Positions 1-12,100 of a DNA stretch of 64,000 bases are shown here, in pieces. The stretch covers positions 7,590,001 to 7,654,000 of the forward strand of contig CATNEN010000003.1 in the NCBI GenBank assembly GCA_950097015.1. The letters are read 5' to 3'. The stretch's first letter is position 1; every line of letters begins with the position of its first letter. The notes beneath the pieces are model-generated. The model had not been told where the DNA came from. It did no database searches and worked only from the letters and a program-made list of their open reading frames with translations. The position numbers and the translations under genes are program-made. The stretch is from Macrostomum hystrix (taxonomy: Eukaryota > Platyhelminthes > Macrostomidae).

Positions 1-1514
1 TGCCACATCAGTATAACTTCAATGCTCATGTCACATCAGTATAGCTTCAATTCTCATGTCACATCAGTATAGCTTCAATTCTCATGCCACATCAGTATAA
101 CTTCAATTCTCATGCCACATCAGTATAACTTCAATTCTCATGTCACATCAGTATAACTTCAATTCTCATGTCACATCAGTATAGCTTCAATTCTCATGCC
201 AAATCAGTATAACTTCAATTCTCATGTCACATCAGTATAACTTCAATTCTCATGTCACATCAGTATAGCTTCAATTCTCATGCCACATCAGTATAACTTC
301 AATTCTCATGTCACATCAGTATAACTTCAATTCTCATGCCACATCAGTATAACTTCAATTCTCATGTCACATCAGTATAGCTTCAATTCTCATGCCACAT
401 CAGTATAGCTTCAATTCTCATGTCACATCAGTATAACTTCAATTCTCATGCCACATCAGTATAACTTCAATTCTCATGTCACATCAGTATAGCTTCAATT
501 CTCATGCCACATCAGTATAACTTCAATTCTCATGCCACATCAGTATAACTTCAATTCTCATGCCACATCAGTATAACTTCAATGCTCATGTCACATCAGT
601 ATAACTTCAATTCTCATGTCACATCAGTATAGCTTCAATTCTCATGCCACATCAGTATAACTTCAATTCTCATGCCACATCAGTATAACTTCAATTCTCA
701 TGTCACATCAGTATAACTTCAATTCTCATGTCACATCAGTATAGCTTCAATTCTCATGCCAAATCAGTATAACTTCAATTCTCATGTCACATCAGTATAA
801 CTTCAATTCTCATGTCACATCAGTATAGCTTCAATTCTCATGCCACATCAGTATAACTTCAATTCTCATGCCACATCAGTATAACTTCAATTCTCATGCC
901 ACATCAGTATAACTTCAATTCTCATGCCACATCAGTATAACTTCGATTCTCATGTCACATCAGTATAACTTCAATTCTCATGCCACATCAGTATAACTTC
1001 AATTCTCATGTCACATCAGTATAACTTCAATTCTCATGCCACATCAGTATAACTTCAATTCTCATGTCACATCAGTATAACTTCAATTCTCATGTCACAT
1101 CAGTATAGCTTCAATTCTCATGTCACATCAGTATAGCTTCAATTCTCATGTCACATCAGTATAACTTCAATTCTCATGTCACATCAGTATAACTTCGATT
1201 CTCATGCCACATCAGTATAACTTCAATTCTCATGTCACATCAGTATAACTTCAATTCTCATGTCACATCAGTATAACTTCAATTCTCATGCCACATCAGT
1301 ATAACTTCAATTCTCATGCCACATCAGTATAACTTCAATTCTCATGCCACATCAGTATAACTTCAATTCTCATGTCACATCAGTATAGCTTCAATTCTCA
1401 TGCCACATCAGTATAACTTCAATTCTCATGCCACATCAGTATAACTTCAATTCTCATGCCACATCAGTATAACTTCAATTCTCATGTCACATCAGTATAA
1501 CTTCAATTCTCCTG
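1..1514. repeat. 28-bp minisatellite array
   Basis: About 54 direct copies of a 28-bp unit containing ATCAGTATAACTTCAATTCT, with C/T and A/G variants (TGTCAC/TGCCAC, TATAAC/TATAGC). The array starts before the window, so its true length is unknown. It ends abruptly near 1514 in unique AT-rich DNA. No ORF is maintained. Confidence 0.97.
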
Positions 1515-1956
1515 TCACAGTAGCTTCCAAGCTCTTTTTTCATTTTTTCAATGATACTTTTTCAAAGAACAAAAAACGATTGAACGCCATTGTTGCTGAT
1601 AATTTGATTACTAAATAGACCCAGTAGAAAAAAATGTGACACATTAGCTGAAGGAGTCATATCTAGGTTGCATAAAGTTAAGATTAGTTTAACATTCAGA
1701 AAAAAATCAAAAATTGAAACAAAGTAACTAGCCAATGAAAGGAATTAAGTCCTCATAACTTAATCAAATTAGATCAGACAGAGTAAGACTGACTCAACCA
1801 CATTTTAGTTGGATATGACTTAACTACTCTTAATGCTTGTACAGAGCATATGTAGAAATTCCGTATAATATTTTCAGTATTATTTAAGCGCGCACGCCAT
1901 ATATGGGTGCTGATTTCTATTTTTCCCCTACTTTTTAGAGTCTAAATAGAGACTTG
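1515..1956. other. AT-rich spacer, no feature seen
   Basis: Unique AT-rich sequence between the 28-bp array and the last exon of the first lectin/PAN gene. It presumably includes that gene's 3' UTR on the minus strand. No ORF or repeat is recognised. Confidence 0.5.
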
Positions 1957-3881
1957 TTAAAACTCTGCCATGCTCAGAAATGTCGCGTCGCCATTGTTGA
2001 GCTCTACGGAGTAAGCGCTCATAATGTTGGCCGATTGGAACAGCCAACAGGTTTGGTTAGCCGCCCGGAACATGACACAGAGACATTGCGGGTTTGTGAA
2101 GCAGTGAATTGTGCAGTGGACCATGGAGCTGGCAGTGGTAGTTGTAAGCGGCCCAGCTGATGCAGCTGAGAAACTGGGCAGACTCACCCGGTAGACTAGA
2201 GCTGTTGGTTTGGTGTCTAAAGCAGTTTACCGCAAGTGTGTCAGTACCTAATTCGTTTTCCTCCATTTTTAAACATGAAAATGATTAAGCTATGGACTGT
2301 TAAGCTACTCACAGAAAATGTCCACCTCACACATAGTTAACAAAACTGCGTCCCCTGTCTGTCCTGTGGTGTTTTTAAACACGGCCAAGTATCTACCGTC
2401 GACTGGTTGGGCGCAGTCGAAGCTCAAAGGATTGCTAGTCGACGTCGCTATGCCCGACCAGCTGATGCACCGGGTGAACAGGCTAGGGTTCATGATGCTC
2501 CACACTGTCGGATCCTTTGCGATTCCTATGAATGAAAAGCAGCTCAAACGTGTTTTTGTTCAATAAAGACTGGAAGTTGAAATTTGCCTTTTTATATACT
2601 AGGGTAATCAAGGTGCTCACCTATGCTGATCAGTCTGAGTCTGTCTGGGCAGCAGTCAATTCTGTTCCAAATTCGCACACCGGTCACAATGTACTGCCTA
2701 GTAAGATCCACCATCCACCAAGGGCTTAGATCCAAGTTGCTAGTAGCGAAACACTGCCTGGCGCCCGAATACACCCCGCTTGTGTCACCATTGTAGCTGA
2801 ACGCGCTATTAGATGCGGTTTCGTATTTCGATGAAATTTTAGTCGGCAAATTCTTGGGCACTGTCAGCGCTGAAATCGATTGAAGCCGTTTGTTGATTAT
2901 CAGTTCAGAATTAGGAATTAGCGGCCTCTGAGGGCTGTACAGCCCTCCAGTCCATGGACTGGGGCGTGGCACTATCTACGAGCTATTTATTTGCAGGGGA
3001 CCCGGGGCACTTGTCGCACAAGCGACGGAGTGGCACGCCCCCAGACCGGCGAACTAGGCGCTTAGCCCATCGCGCCGCCTCACCTGAGCGCCGGCGCCGC
3101 ACCACACACAGCAGCACAGACCAGCCGGGAGGCAGGAGGCACCCAGAATAGGCAGCAGTGCGGCCCCCACCCCAGCCCCACACGCACAGAGCAGACCAAG
3201 CCGGGGCGGAAGGCTGATAAGAAATCAGTCCTCAGAGGGGGCGGGTGATGCGTGTATACTTATCCAATCGCGCTGACGGAAATCCATGAAAGCGCGCGGC
3301 GGTGTACACCCGCCCCCAGCCACCCCCCGCAAGGCCTCACGCCCCAGCGCCAACGCACACAACTCACACAACGCAGAACAGGCACACAGAAAGGTAGGAG
3401 CGAAGCTATTATTTCAAGCTATTATTGCACGAAATATGGTGCACCTCCGCCGGTCGCTACTGTCCAAACCCTCCAACAGGTCCCGAAATTAATCGTGACT
3501 TGAAGGGAGAATCGAACTAGCGTCCATTGGAGTGCGAGGCAGCGACGCTAGCCGCTGACCCACTCGCCCTCGGGGCGTGGCACTAACAATTAGCCCATCT
3601 AATGCTGGAACCGAAAGGTGTCTTGCTAAATGACAAAATTTTTCCAATGTAGTCAGGAATCGAACCCTCGACCTTGTGGCCCTTGACTTACTTGACTTAT
3701 CTGCAGGGCGGTCCGATGGACACAGCGGGGAGGCGGGGGGACACATCAGGGATTAGCGGAATGGGCGACCTTGTGGCCCATGAATCACAGCTAGATTATG
3801 CTTACCACTTGTTAACTTCAGTTGCGAACAACAGACGAGAAGTACAGTGTTAAAAATGAAGGCTAAAGTAGTTTTTGCCAT
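1957..3881 (-). CDS. Secreted F-type lectin/PAN-domain protein, copy 1
   Basis: Four minus-strand exons: 3806-3881, 2621-2869, 2313-2525 and 1957-2216, giving 265 residues. All junctions are phase 1 with GT-AG sites. Exon 1 is a signal peptide (start MAKTTLAFIF, hydrophobic core, then CCS). Exons 2 and 3 form an F-type lectin fold: PWWMVDL, then NRIDCCPDR, which fits the family RxDx4R sugar motif, then GRYLAVFKN and MCEVDIF. The usual histidine before the PWW segment is absent (QCFATSN). Exon 4 is PAN/Apple-like with cysteines spaced C-x3-C-x5-C. Intron 1 consists almost wholly of nested SINE-like insertions. Family features predict a secreted fucose-type glycan binder, but the missing histidine makes sugar binding doubtful. 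The exon model is from sequence only. Confidence 0.8.
2915..2974 (-). mobile_element. SINE-A copy, 3' part, interrupted
   Basis: This matches the 3' portion of SINE-A, including the diagnostic AGTCCATGGACTGG. The copy is split by a SINE-B insertion and resumes at about 3586. Confidence 0.7.
2975..3571 (-). mobile_element. SINE-B insertion with 14-bp target-site duplication
   Basis: GC-rich element of about 597 bp. Its tRNA-like head is at the right end (minus strand, near 3490-3571, box-B-like GTTCGATTC) and its A/T-rich tail at the left (TTATTTGCAGGGG). It is flanked by perfect copies of GGGGCGTGGCACTA at 2961-2974 and 3572-3585. It resembles the elements at 18297-18884 and 35046-35626. ORFs inside it are artefacts. 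Confidence 0.85.
3586..3780 (-). mobile_element. SINE-A copy, tRNA-like part, with an 83-bp insertion
   Basis: Continuation of the SINE-A copy, with the tRNA-like box B complement GAATCGAACCCTCGACC near 3657-3673. It is interrupted by an 83-bp insert at 3683-3765, flanked by CGACCTTGTGGCCC at 3669-3682 and 3766-3779. The insert's left end (TTATCTGCAGGG) resembles the SINE-B tail, so it may be a short deletion derivative of SINE-B. Confidence 0.7.
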
Positions 3882-4371
3882 TAATTTTTTGTGAAATTGA
3901 ATTCAAACAAAAACATGAGTTTTTAGCTGCTTCCGATGTGGCAGAAGGCTGCTAAAGCTTGTTGCTAAGAAAACTTTTTAATTTATCCTTGGTCGCAGAA
4001 CCCAGAACACCTTCCTTCTAGCTCACCCACCCGTGACTTTAACACTTGCAGGGACAAGCCTTCCTGACAAATTTCCTCCCCAGAAAAGCGACTTTCTACT
4101 CACTGATCTGGGACTTCGGGAAGAGTAAGACTAGAAGCCTCACCAGCGCGGATGAGTTGTAAAAGTTCCTCCAAACACTCTTGCGACCCCCTTGATTGTA
4201 GCGTCGACCGTGTTGACTCCACTCCTGTCACGCATATTGTTTAAAAAAGTTTTTTACGGGACAATTTAAGACTTTTTAGGAAAAAGTGTGGGTTTTAAAA
4301 AACCTTAGCTTTCGTGCAGTGAATTCCTCTTCTGTGTGTCGCGGAAATTTTGTTAACATTTGTTCTGTAAA
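3882..4371. other. Spacer upstream of lectin copy 1
   Basis: Unique DNA that should hold the copy 1 promoter on the minus strand. No clear TATA box, ORF or repeat is recognised before the minisatellite begins. Confidence 0.4.
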
Positions 4372-6376
4372 TTACTTCCATGCATATTCGACTCAATACT
4401 TTGACGCTACTTCCATGCATCTTCGACTCAATACTTTGACGCAACTTCCATGCATCTTCGACTCAATACTTTGACGCTAAGTACTTCCATGCATATTCGA
4501 CTCAATACTTTGACGCTACTTCCATGCATATTCGACTCAATACTTTGACGCAACTTCCATGCATCTTCGACTCAATACTTTGACGCTAAGTACTTCCATG
4601 CATCTTCGACTCAATACTTTGACGCTAAGTACTTCCATGCATATTCGACTCAATACTTTGACGCTAAGTACTTCCATGCATATTCGACTCAATACTTTGA
4701 CGCTACTTCCATGCATCTTCGACTCAATACTTTGACGCTAAGTACTTCCATGCATCTTCGACTCAATACTTTGACGCTACTTCCATGCATCTTCGACTCA
4801 ATACTTTGACGCTACTTCCATGCATCTTCGACTCAATACTTTGACGCTACTTCCATGCATCTTCGACTCAATACTTTGACGCTACTTCCATGCATATTCG
4901 ATTCAATACTTTGACGCTAAGTACTTCCATGCATCTTCGACTCAATACTTTGACGCTAAGTACTTCCATGCATCTTTGACTCAATACTTTGACGCTAAGT
5001 ACTTCCATGCATCTTCGATTCAATACTTTGACGCTAGTTCCATGCATCTTCGATTCAATACTTTGACGCTAGTTCCATGCATCTTCGACTCAATACTTTG
5101 ACGCAACTTCCATGCATCTTCGATTCAATACTTTGACGCTGCTTCCATGCATCTTCGATTCAATACTTTGACGCTAGTTCCATGCATCTTTGACTCAATA
5201 CTTTGACGCTAGTTCCATGCATCTTCGATTCAATACTTTGACGCTAGTTCCATGCACTATCGATTCAATACTTTGACGCTAGTTCCATGCATCTTCGACT
5301 CAATACTTTGACGCAACTTCCATGCATCTTCGACTCAATACTTTGACGCTGCTTCCATGCACTATCGATTAAATACTTTGACGCTAGTTCCATGCATCTT
5401 CGATTCAATACTTTGACGCTGCTTCCATGCATCTTCGATTCAATACTTTGACGCTACTTCCATGCATCTTCGATTCAATACTTTGACGCTGCTTCCATGC
5501 ATCTTCGATTCAATACTTTGACGCTAGTTCCATGCACTATCGATTCAATACTTTGACGCTAGTTCCATGCATCTTCGATTCAATACTTTGACGCTAGTTC
5601 CATGCATCTTCGATTCAATACTTTGACGCTGCTTCCATGCACTATCGATTCAATACTTTGACGCTAGTTCCATGCATCTTCGATTCAATACTTTGACGCT
5701 GCTTCCATGCATCTTCGACTCAATACTTTGACGCAACTTCCATGCATCTTCGACTCAATACTTTGACGCTGCTTCCATGCACTATCGATTAAATACTTTG
5801 ACGCTAGTTCCATGCATCTTCGACTCAATACTTTGACGCTGCTTCCATGCACTATCGATTAAATACTTTGACGCTAGTTCCATGCATCTTCGATTCAATA
5901 CTTTGACGCTGCTTCCATGCATCTTCGATTCAATACTTTGACGCTGCTTCCATGCATCTTCGATTCAATACTTTGACGCTAAGTACTTCCATGCATCTTC
6001 GATTCAATACTTTGACGCTACTTCCATGCATATTCGACTCAATACTTTGACGCTACTTCCATGCATCTTCGATTCAATACTTTGACGCTAGTTCCATGCA
6101 TCTTCGACTCAATACTTTGACGCTAGTTCCATGCATCTTTGACTCAATACTTTGACGCTAGTTCCATGCATCTTCGACTCAATACTTTGACGCTAAGTAC
6201 TTCCATGCATCTTCGATTCAATACTTTGACGCTAAGTACTTCCATGCATCTTCGACTCAATACTTTGACGCTAAGTACTTCCATGCATCTTCGACTCAAT
6301 ACTTTGACGCTACTTCCATGCATCTTCGATTCAATACTTTGATGCTGCTTCCATGCATCTTTGACTCAATACTTTG
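4372..6376. repeat. 35/39-bp minisatellite array
   Basis: About 2 kb of direct repeats containing CAATACTTTGACGCTA and TTCCATGCATCTTCGA. Unit length alternates because some copies carry an extra AGTA after GCTA. Variants (CATATTCG, CACTATCG, GACTC/GATTC) are clustered by position, as expected from local unit duplication. Short ORFs in it are artefacts. Confidence 0.95.
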
Positions 6377-6984
6377 TAAAAAGTAAGCTTGATTGACAAT
6401 TTTTGCTAAAATTCGTTAGATTGACTTTTATTATGCTTACCCGAGTAGATTCAGAAAAACCAGTTCGGGCAAGCTTTTGCACTCTCACTGAATTCTAATT
6501 TATAAGCATTAGCATCAAATCGCATTTTGTAAAATCATGCGGTCTTTGGGAAACAATGTGACAATTGACCGGTGTACTGCTTAAATAAGCTTTTTTAACG
6601 AGCTTAATATTTTAGTTTTGTCGCGCGATTTTGCTCGAGTTTAAAATTATTTCACAATTTCAATGCAACAACACTCGACAAAATTATTCATTTTCAGCCT
6701 TTTCGCGGGCGCAAATAATTGTCAATATTTCCACGTTGTTGCTAACTTTATCGACTAAATCCAATTAGTTGCTATACGACTAAACTACAGTTCTGTGGTT
6801 AGACCGTGGGACTTTGTTGTTTCAGTTTCTTTTAGCTCGTATTATGGCCGAAACGTTCTAGCAAATCTTGGTAATTTGACTGCCGTGCCTGATGTTATTT
6901 GAAATAAACAGAGAAGGGATGTACGTAACATTATATGTTTAATTCACGCCATTGCTGATTTACGAGCTATATAAAGATATTTTG
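6377..6984. other. Unique AT-rich spacer
   Basis: No convincing coding sequence, RNA gene or repeat was seen in this stretch. Confidence 0.4.
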
Positions 6985-7235
6985 CGCGGCGCATCTGAGG
7001 ACTGCGTACGGCTGTTCAGTCCATGGACTGGGGGGACGCCACACCCACCGTCAATCACCCTCAGCTAATGCTTGTACCCCATTTAACAGCTAAGGTGAAC
7101 TAAATCAATACATAAATAAATATATTGTTAAAGGACACAAATTGTTCCAATCGAGACGGGAATCGAACGCCCGACCTTCAAGTCATGAGTCCGACGCTTT
7201 TACTACTAGGCTAGAGCTCCCTACGAACAATACAA
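6985..7235 (-). mobile_element. SINE-A copy, tRNA-derived
   Basis: Minus-strand copy of the element at 27917-28245. It has the AGTCCATGGACTGG segment, a derived CCCATTTAACAGCT segment, and a tRNA-like head whose box-B complement is GGGAATCGAACGCCCGACC. The sequence is moderately diverged. Confidence 0.8.
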
Positions 7236-7259
7236 ATTTGAATCAACGACCACTACACC

Positions 7260-7530
7260 TTTTCCCGTTCAATTTTAACAAATCTGCGCTGCAATTTAGA
7301 CAACTTGACATTCATTTTCGACACTCTATTTTTATACCTTCAGTTGGACGTTCAAATTACACAAAGCTGACTTCAATTTAAACAGCAGATATTCGATTTA
7401 GACAGTGGATATTCAATTTAAACACTTCCTCATTGAGAGCGATTTGTCTATGGTAAAATTCTAGTTCTGAGGCAAAGCACATATTCAATTTAGACACCCA
7501 TCATTCATTTTAGACACGCTCAGCTTCAGA
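7260..7530. repeat. Scattered TTCAATTTAGACA-type short repeats
   Basis: Roughly ten imperfect copies of TTCAATTTAGACA occur at irregular spacing (for example near 7370-7380, 7393-7403, 7410-7422, 7486-7500 and 7510-7520). They lie before a transposase-like ORF, so they may be subterminal repeats of a DNA transposon. That link is inferred. Confidence 0.5.
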
Positions 7531-7793
7531 CCCTTGCTTTCCTGTCGCCTCTGCTTCTGACTTTCGGAGAGAGAATTGGAGGGACTAATGTACATTCTGT
7601 AAGATACATGTACTCAGTTTATTGTCTATGGTAAGATTGAAAACCGAGATTGAGACTGTAAAGGAAAATGATTTCTGGCCTTGTGGCATTGAATTTAGCA
7701 CATAAAACGGCGGTCGTTGAACAAGAGTGAAGGCTACTTCTGAGAATTGCTTCTTTCGTGAAGAATATCTGTCTACTAATCTAACGCACGAAC

Positions 7794-7982
7794 ATGGAGG
7801 AAGAGGTGAACGGACCGGAGTCAGAGTCGGAGTCTGAGTCAGAAGCGACTGGAAGCGACTTTGATGGCCGCGGCCCGTACGTGCGAATAACGAATCAGGA
7901 TCGAGCGCGCCTGCTGGATGCTCATAACAACGGCGAGGACTTCCTGCATTTGGCGGCACTGATGAACATCAAAGGGACTTAG
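7794..7982 (+). pseudogene. Transposase N-terminal fragment (helix-turn-helix-like)
   Basis: A 62-codon ORF with an acidic serine/glutamate run (residues about 8-22), followed by RITNQDRARLLDAHNNGEDF and LAALMNIKGT. The second part has the shape of an N-terminal helix-turn-helix of pogo/Tc1-like transposases, where a similar segment precedes a DNA-contacting helix. The frame then stops. No catalytic DDE/D domain is visible downstream, so this is probably a truncated element. Assignment rests on pattern resemblance only. Confidence 0.45.
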
Positions 7983-8035
7983 TTAGTTAGTTGATTTAAA
8001 TACATGAGACACTTTACCCGGATGGGCTATAATCG

Positions 8036-8267
8036 AGTGTACATACACATGCACGCTCATGTGCCGTGACATTCTTATCATCAAGCAGTGTACACTCTAA
8101 CTGTGCCCTTCTGGTTGGCCCTCATTCGCACGACAAGCCACCAAGCCTTCTGTCTGCGCTGCGCCCTAAATGTCAAATGTGGCCTCGCCACGGAATCGAG
8201 CTCAGGGACCATTGTGCGCGAGTTAGTCGCGTTATTGCTCTCTGCTACTAACCCGCCCTTGTACTAA
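8036..8267 (-). mobile_element. SINE-C copy, diverged
   Basis: Minus-strand copy of the tRNA-derived family with GGAATCGAGCTCAGGGACC (box B complement) and AAGCCTTCTGTCTGCGCTGC. The tRNA-like 5' end is at the right. The 3' tail portion is missing. Confidence 0.75.
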
Positions 8268-8740
8268 CAAACCCTATGTTTAACCAAATGCGCAGATAAA
8301 GATAACATTTACTATCACACGAACTGCAAGAATGTCCTAGGAATCCACAGTGTTTTATTTCAGTTTGAGAACATTTCGATTCACTTGAGATATTGGGAGA
8401 TAATTTTTTTTCTTTCAGGCTGTCCCTAACAATGACAAGCACATATCTATTCAAGCCTAGATTCAATTGCCATGACAAGTCATCTTCAGCATTGCCTTAC
8501 TATTGTGCTGGAAGGCTCTTAAAAAACCACGAAATTGAAAAGCTGAAAAAATTCAAAGGCAACACTAGAGTCGGAGTGTCACCGTGGCTTTTTCTGATAG
8601 AATGAGCGACTTTTTACCGACAGAAAGTCGTCCTTCTAGACGCAAGAATTGAATTTTATCCTTTGTTTACGAATCAACGATCAATAAATATTTTGTTTTA
8701 CTTTTTTACTCCACTTTTTTGTGACAGTAGACCCAAGTCA
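8268..8740. other. Unique spacer
   Basis: No gene or repeat recognised. Short ORFs on both strands have no visible domain. Confidence 0.4.
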
Positions 8741-8744
8741 GGAG

Positions 8745-8990
8745 CAACGCAAGCACGCGAAACTCAAGAACACGGGCCAACTTTTTGTTGCGCATCTTCT
8801 GAAACGAGAATCAAATCGCCAGCTCTTCAGACCGTCGATATATTCAATGGTTCTGGTCGAAGGTCATGTTTTCCATAAGAGCTAGTGTATTTTACACCCA
8901 CAGACACGAATTTGAACTGCGCCTCAGTGCGGCCTTGCCAGGCCTTTCAACTTTATCAACACTTCACACCAATGTGCCTGCATCATGGCC
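8745..8990 (+). repeat. Dispersed repeat D, copy 1
   Basis: About 240 bp closely similar to 24540-24796. Both contain AACTCAAGAACACGGGCCAA, CAGCTCTTCAGACCGTCG and AATGTGCCTGCATCAT in the same order. It is probably a fragment of a transposable element. No coding capacity is evident. Confidence 0.8.
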
Positions 8991-9110
8991 CGTGCTGTTA
9001 AGTTTCGTGTGCTTGCGTTGCTCTTTTCAGGTAATTACGAACAAAATTTAGTCTATAGGGCTCAGAAAAGCAGTGAATCAATAACCTCCATTCAACACAG
9101 CATCGTGTCT

Positions 9111-12100
9111 TCAACTGAGCTGCATAAATTTAGCGTCTTCTCTGCTCAGAACACTGGCCAGGCTGTCCGAGATGGTTCGGCTGGAAAACAGCCAGCAGTT
9201 CGACCGTCCTGACGTCAGGACGTACATGCACAGCGGCTCTGTGATGCACAAGTGAATGCATTCAATCCTGGATCGAACTGTCAGAGCTGATGGCGACAGC
9301 TGGTCAGTTGGTGGAGTGCTCAAAAGCTGCGGCTGAACAACTGTCGCAATTGCTGATTTCGATTGCTTCTGGACTGCAGGAAAAATAATTTTAAAGCTAT
9401 GGTGAAGTACTAGTCTGACATGTGAAATACTAGTCTGACATGTGAAATACTAGTCTGTCAGGTGAAATACTAGTCTGACAGGTGAAATACTAGTCTGACA
9501 GGGGAAATACTAGTCTGAAAGGTGAAATACTAGTCTGACAGGTGAAATACTAGTCTGACAGGTGAAATACTAGTCTGACAGGGGAAATACTAGTCTGACA
9601 TGTGAAATACTGGTCTGAAAGGTGAAATACTAGTCTGACAGGTAAAATACTAGTCTGACAGGTAAAATACTAGTCTGACAGGTGAAATACTGGTCTGAAA
9701 GGTGAAATACTAGTCTGACAGGTAAAATACTAGTCTGACAGGTGAAATACTAGTCTGACAGGGGAAATACTAGTCTGAAAGGTGAAATACTAGTCTGACA
9801 GGTGAAATACTGGTCTGAAAGGTGAAATACTAGTCTGACAGGTAAAATACTAGTCTGACAGGTGAAATACAAGTCTGACAGGTAAAATACTAGTCTGACA
9901 GGTAAAATACTAGTCTGAAAGGTGAAATACTAGTCTGAAATGTAAAATACTAGTCTGACAGGTGAAATACTGGTCTGAAAGGTGAAATACTAGTCTGACA
10001 GGTAAAATACTAGTCTGACAGGTGAAATACAAGTCTGACAGGTAAAATACTAGTCTGAAAGGTGAAATACTAGTCTGACAGGTGAAATACTAGTCTGACA
10101 GGTGAAATACTAGTCTGAAAGGTGAAATACTAGTTTGAAATGTGAAAAAAACTAGTCCGACAGGGGAAAAATATATTTTTAAACAGTTCTAAGAGTTAAA
10201 ATGCGAAAATCTCAATCAAGTAGTAAAACAAACTGTTTAATAGATATGCGTCTAGAAGGTAATTCGGTTAATAAAGAATGCCTAACAACGCTTTAGAAAA
10301 AGCTGCACAAAGGTATCTCGCCACATAATTTACCAGCAAAGACGTCGGCCTCACAAAAGTGCAGCCTAGCGCTGCCGTCAATCAGTCCAGTGGTGTTCTT
10401 GTAGACGGCCAAATACCTGCCACCAATGGGGCCAGGGCAGGTGTAAACAATGGGATTCTGGGCCACCGTAGCCACGCCGGGAAAATAGCCGCATTTGTCG
10501 AACAAGTCCTGGTTGAAATTGGTCCACACGATTGCTTTAGAAGCGATGCCTGAAATTTAAGCGACAATTTAATTCGAGTGTTTGCTAATAAATAGGATCT
10601 TCAACTACTTATTCTGGTTGCCCAGCGAGATGTTTTCGAGCCTGTTAGACAGAGTTCCACTGTAACTTTTTGTTTTAGATTGAGTGCTATATGCCTACCT
10701 TGTAATTGTGCTCATATTAATATTTATTATAATTTCAGGAGGGCTGCGGGCAATGGCACATTAATGGCACATGGTGACACTAGACCCGCAGCCAGCGAGA
10801 AGGCAATTCTGCCCATTCAACTGACTCCTGAGCACACACGCACACAACATACTGTACGCAAGCAATCGCTCACACTGGTGTGTACATCAGACCGGACTTT
10901 CTGCGGCAGTGCACACTCTCATTGCGCCCTGGTGGTCGGCCCTTAAGTACGTAAATTGCACGACAAGCCCCAAAGCCTTCTCTCCGCGGCTGCGCCCTAA
11001 ATGAATGTGGCCTCGCCGCGGAATCGAGCTCAGGGATGTCATTGCGAGAGGCAAACGCGTTAACCACTCTGCCACACCCCTTGTGCTCATAAAACTTAAA
11101 ATAAAAAAATACACACTTGAAAAAGCAACCACAAAATTTTTGGCTTTTGTAAGGTTTTCAAATTTATCAAAGCTAATACACCGGTAGCTTTTTAAATCTA
11201 AACTTAAAATCCTTTAAATCTTCGATCAATTACAAAACTTTTATATAAAAATAAAAAGCTAAAAATTTGCTGCCTACGCAAAAGCTTTTACGACTCGTAG
11301 AATAAGCTGTCAGTATTTCTGTCTGACAGCTAGTTGCTTATCTCTCTCTTAGTGGAATCAGAAAATAACACACGTTTTTTTCTTGGAAATCTTATCGTAG
11401 ACTTAGACAAAAGCGGAAAAGTAGTAACCTTTAGTTGCTTCCTAGAAACCCATTGATTTTTCTTAGAAAATCGTAATTTTTTCTTAGAAACGCTAATGGT
11501 AATATCTTATAGAAACAGAGGTTTTCTATCTAACGTCTGATCTCTGATGCAGAAATGTTGACTGCATGTACTTTAAACTTGTAAATCTGTTTTGCTATCG
11601 AGAAAATAATTATAATAATTGTATTTTTCGGGGAAAAAACTGACTTACCGACTGCCACCTGGCGATAACGATCCGTGCAGCAGTCGAGCCGATTCCAGAC
11701 TTGCACTTTGTAAACAAAATAAAACTGGCCCATGTCCAGCATCCACCAGGGTAGAGGGTCATTGTTGGCGCACTCAAAACAGTTGACAGTCCTGATTATT
11801 GAGCCGCCGGTGTTGCCATTGTTTCCCAAATTGGGATCGTCAGTTGAAACGTACTTCGAAGACATTTTCGCCTGAAGATGCTTCGGCACTGTGATCTCTG
11901 GAAATCCTGTTTTTAATAACAAAATCCTATAAAATTTTCACTTTTACACCACGCACAGGTGTGTACATCTGCCCAGACTTTCTCATCGTCAGGCAGTGTA
12001 CAATCTCACTGTGCCTCGGAGGTTGGCCCTCAAGGGCGTAAATTGTACGACAAGCCCCCAAGCCTTCTCTCTGCGGCTGCGCCCAAATAAATGTGGCCTC

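Noticed and set aside
1-1514. CRISPR-like array
   Set aside because: There are no unique spacers between units, the context is clearly eukaryotic, and no cas genes are present. It is a plain minisatellite.
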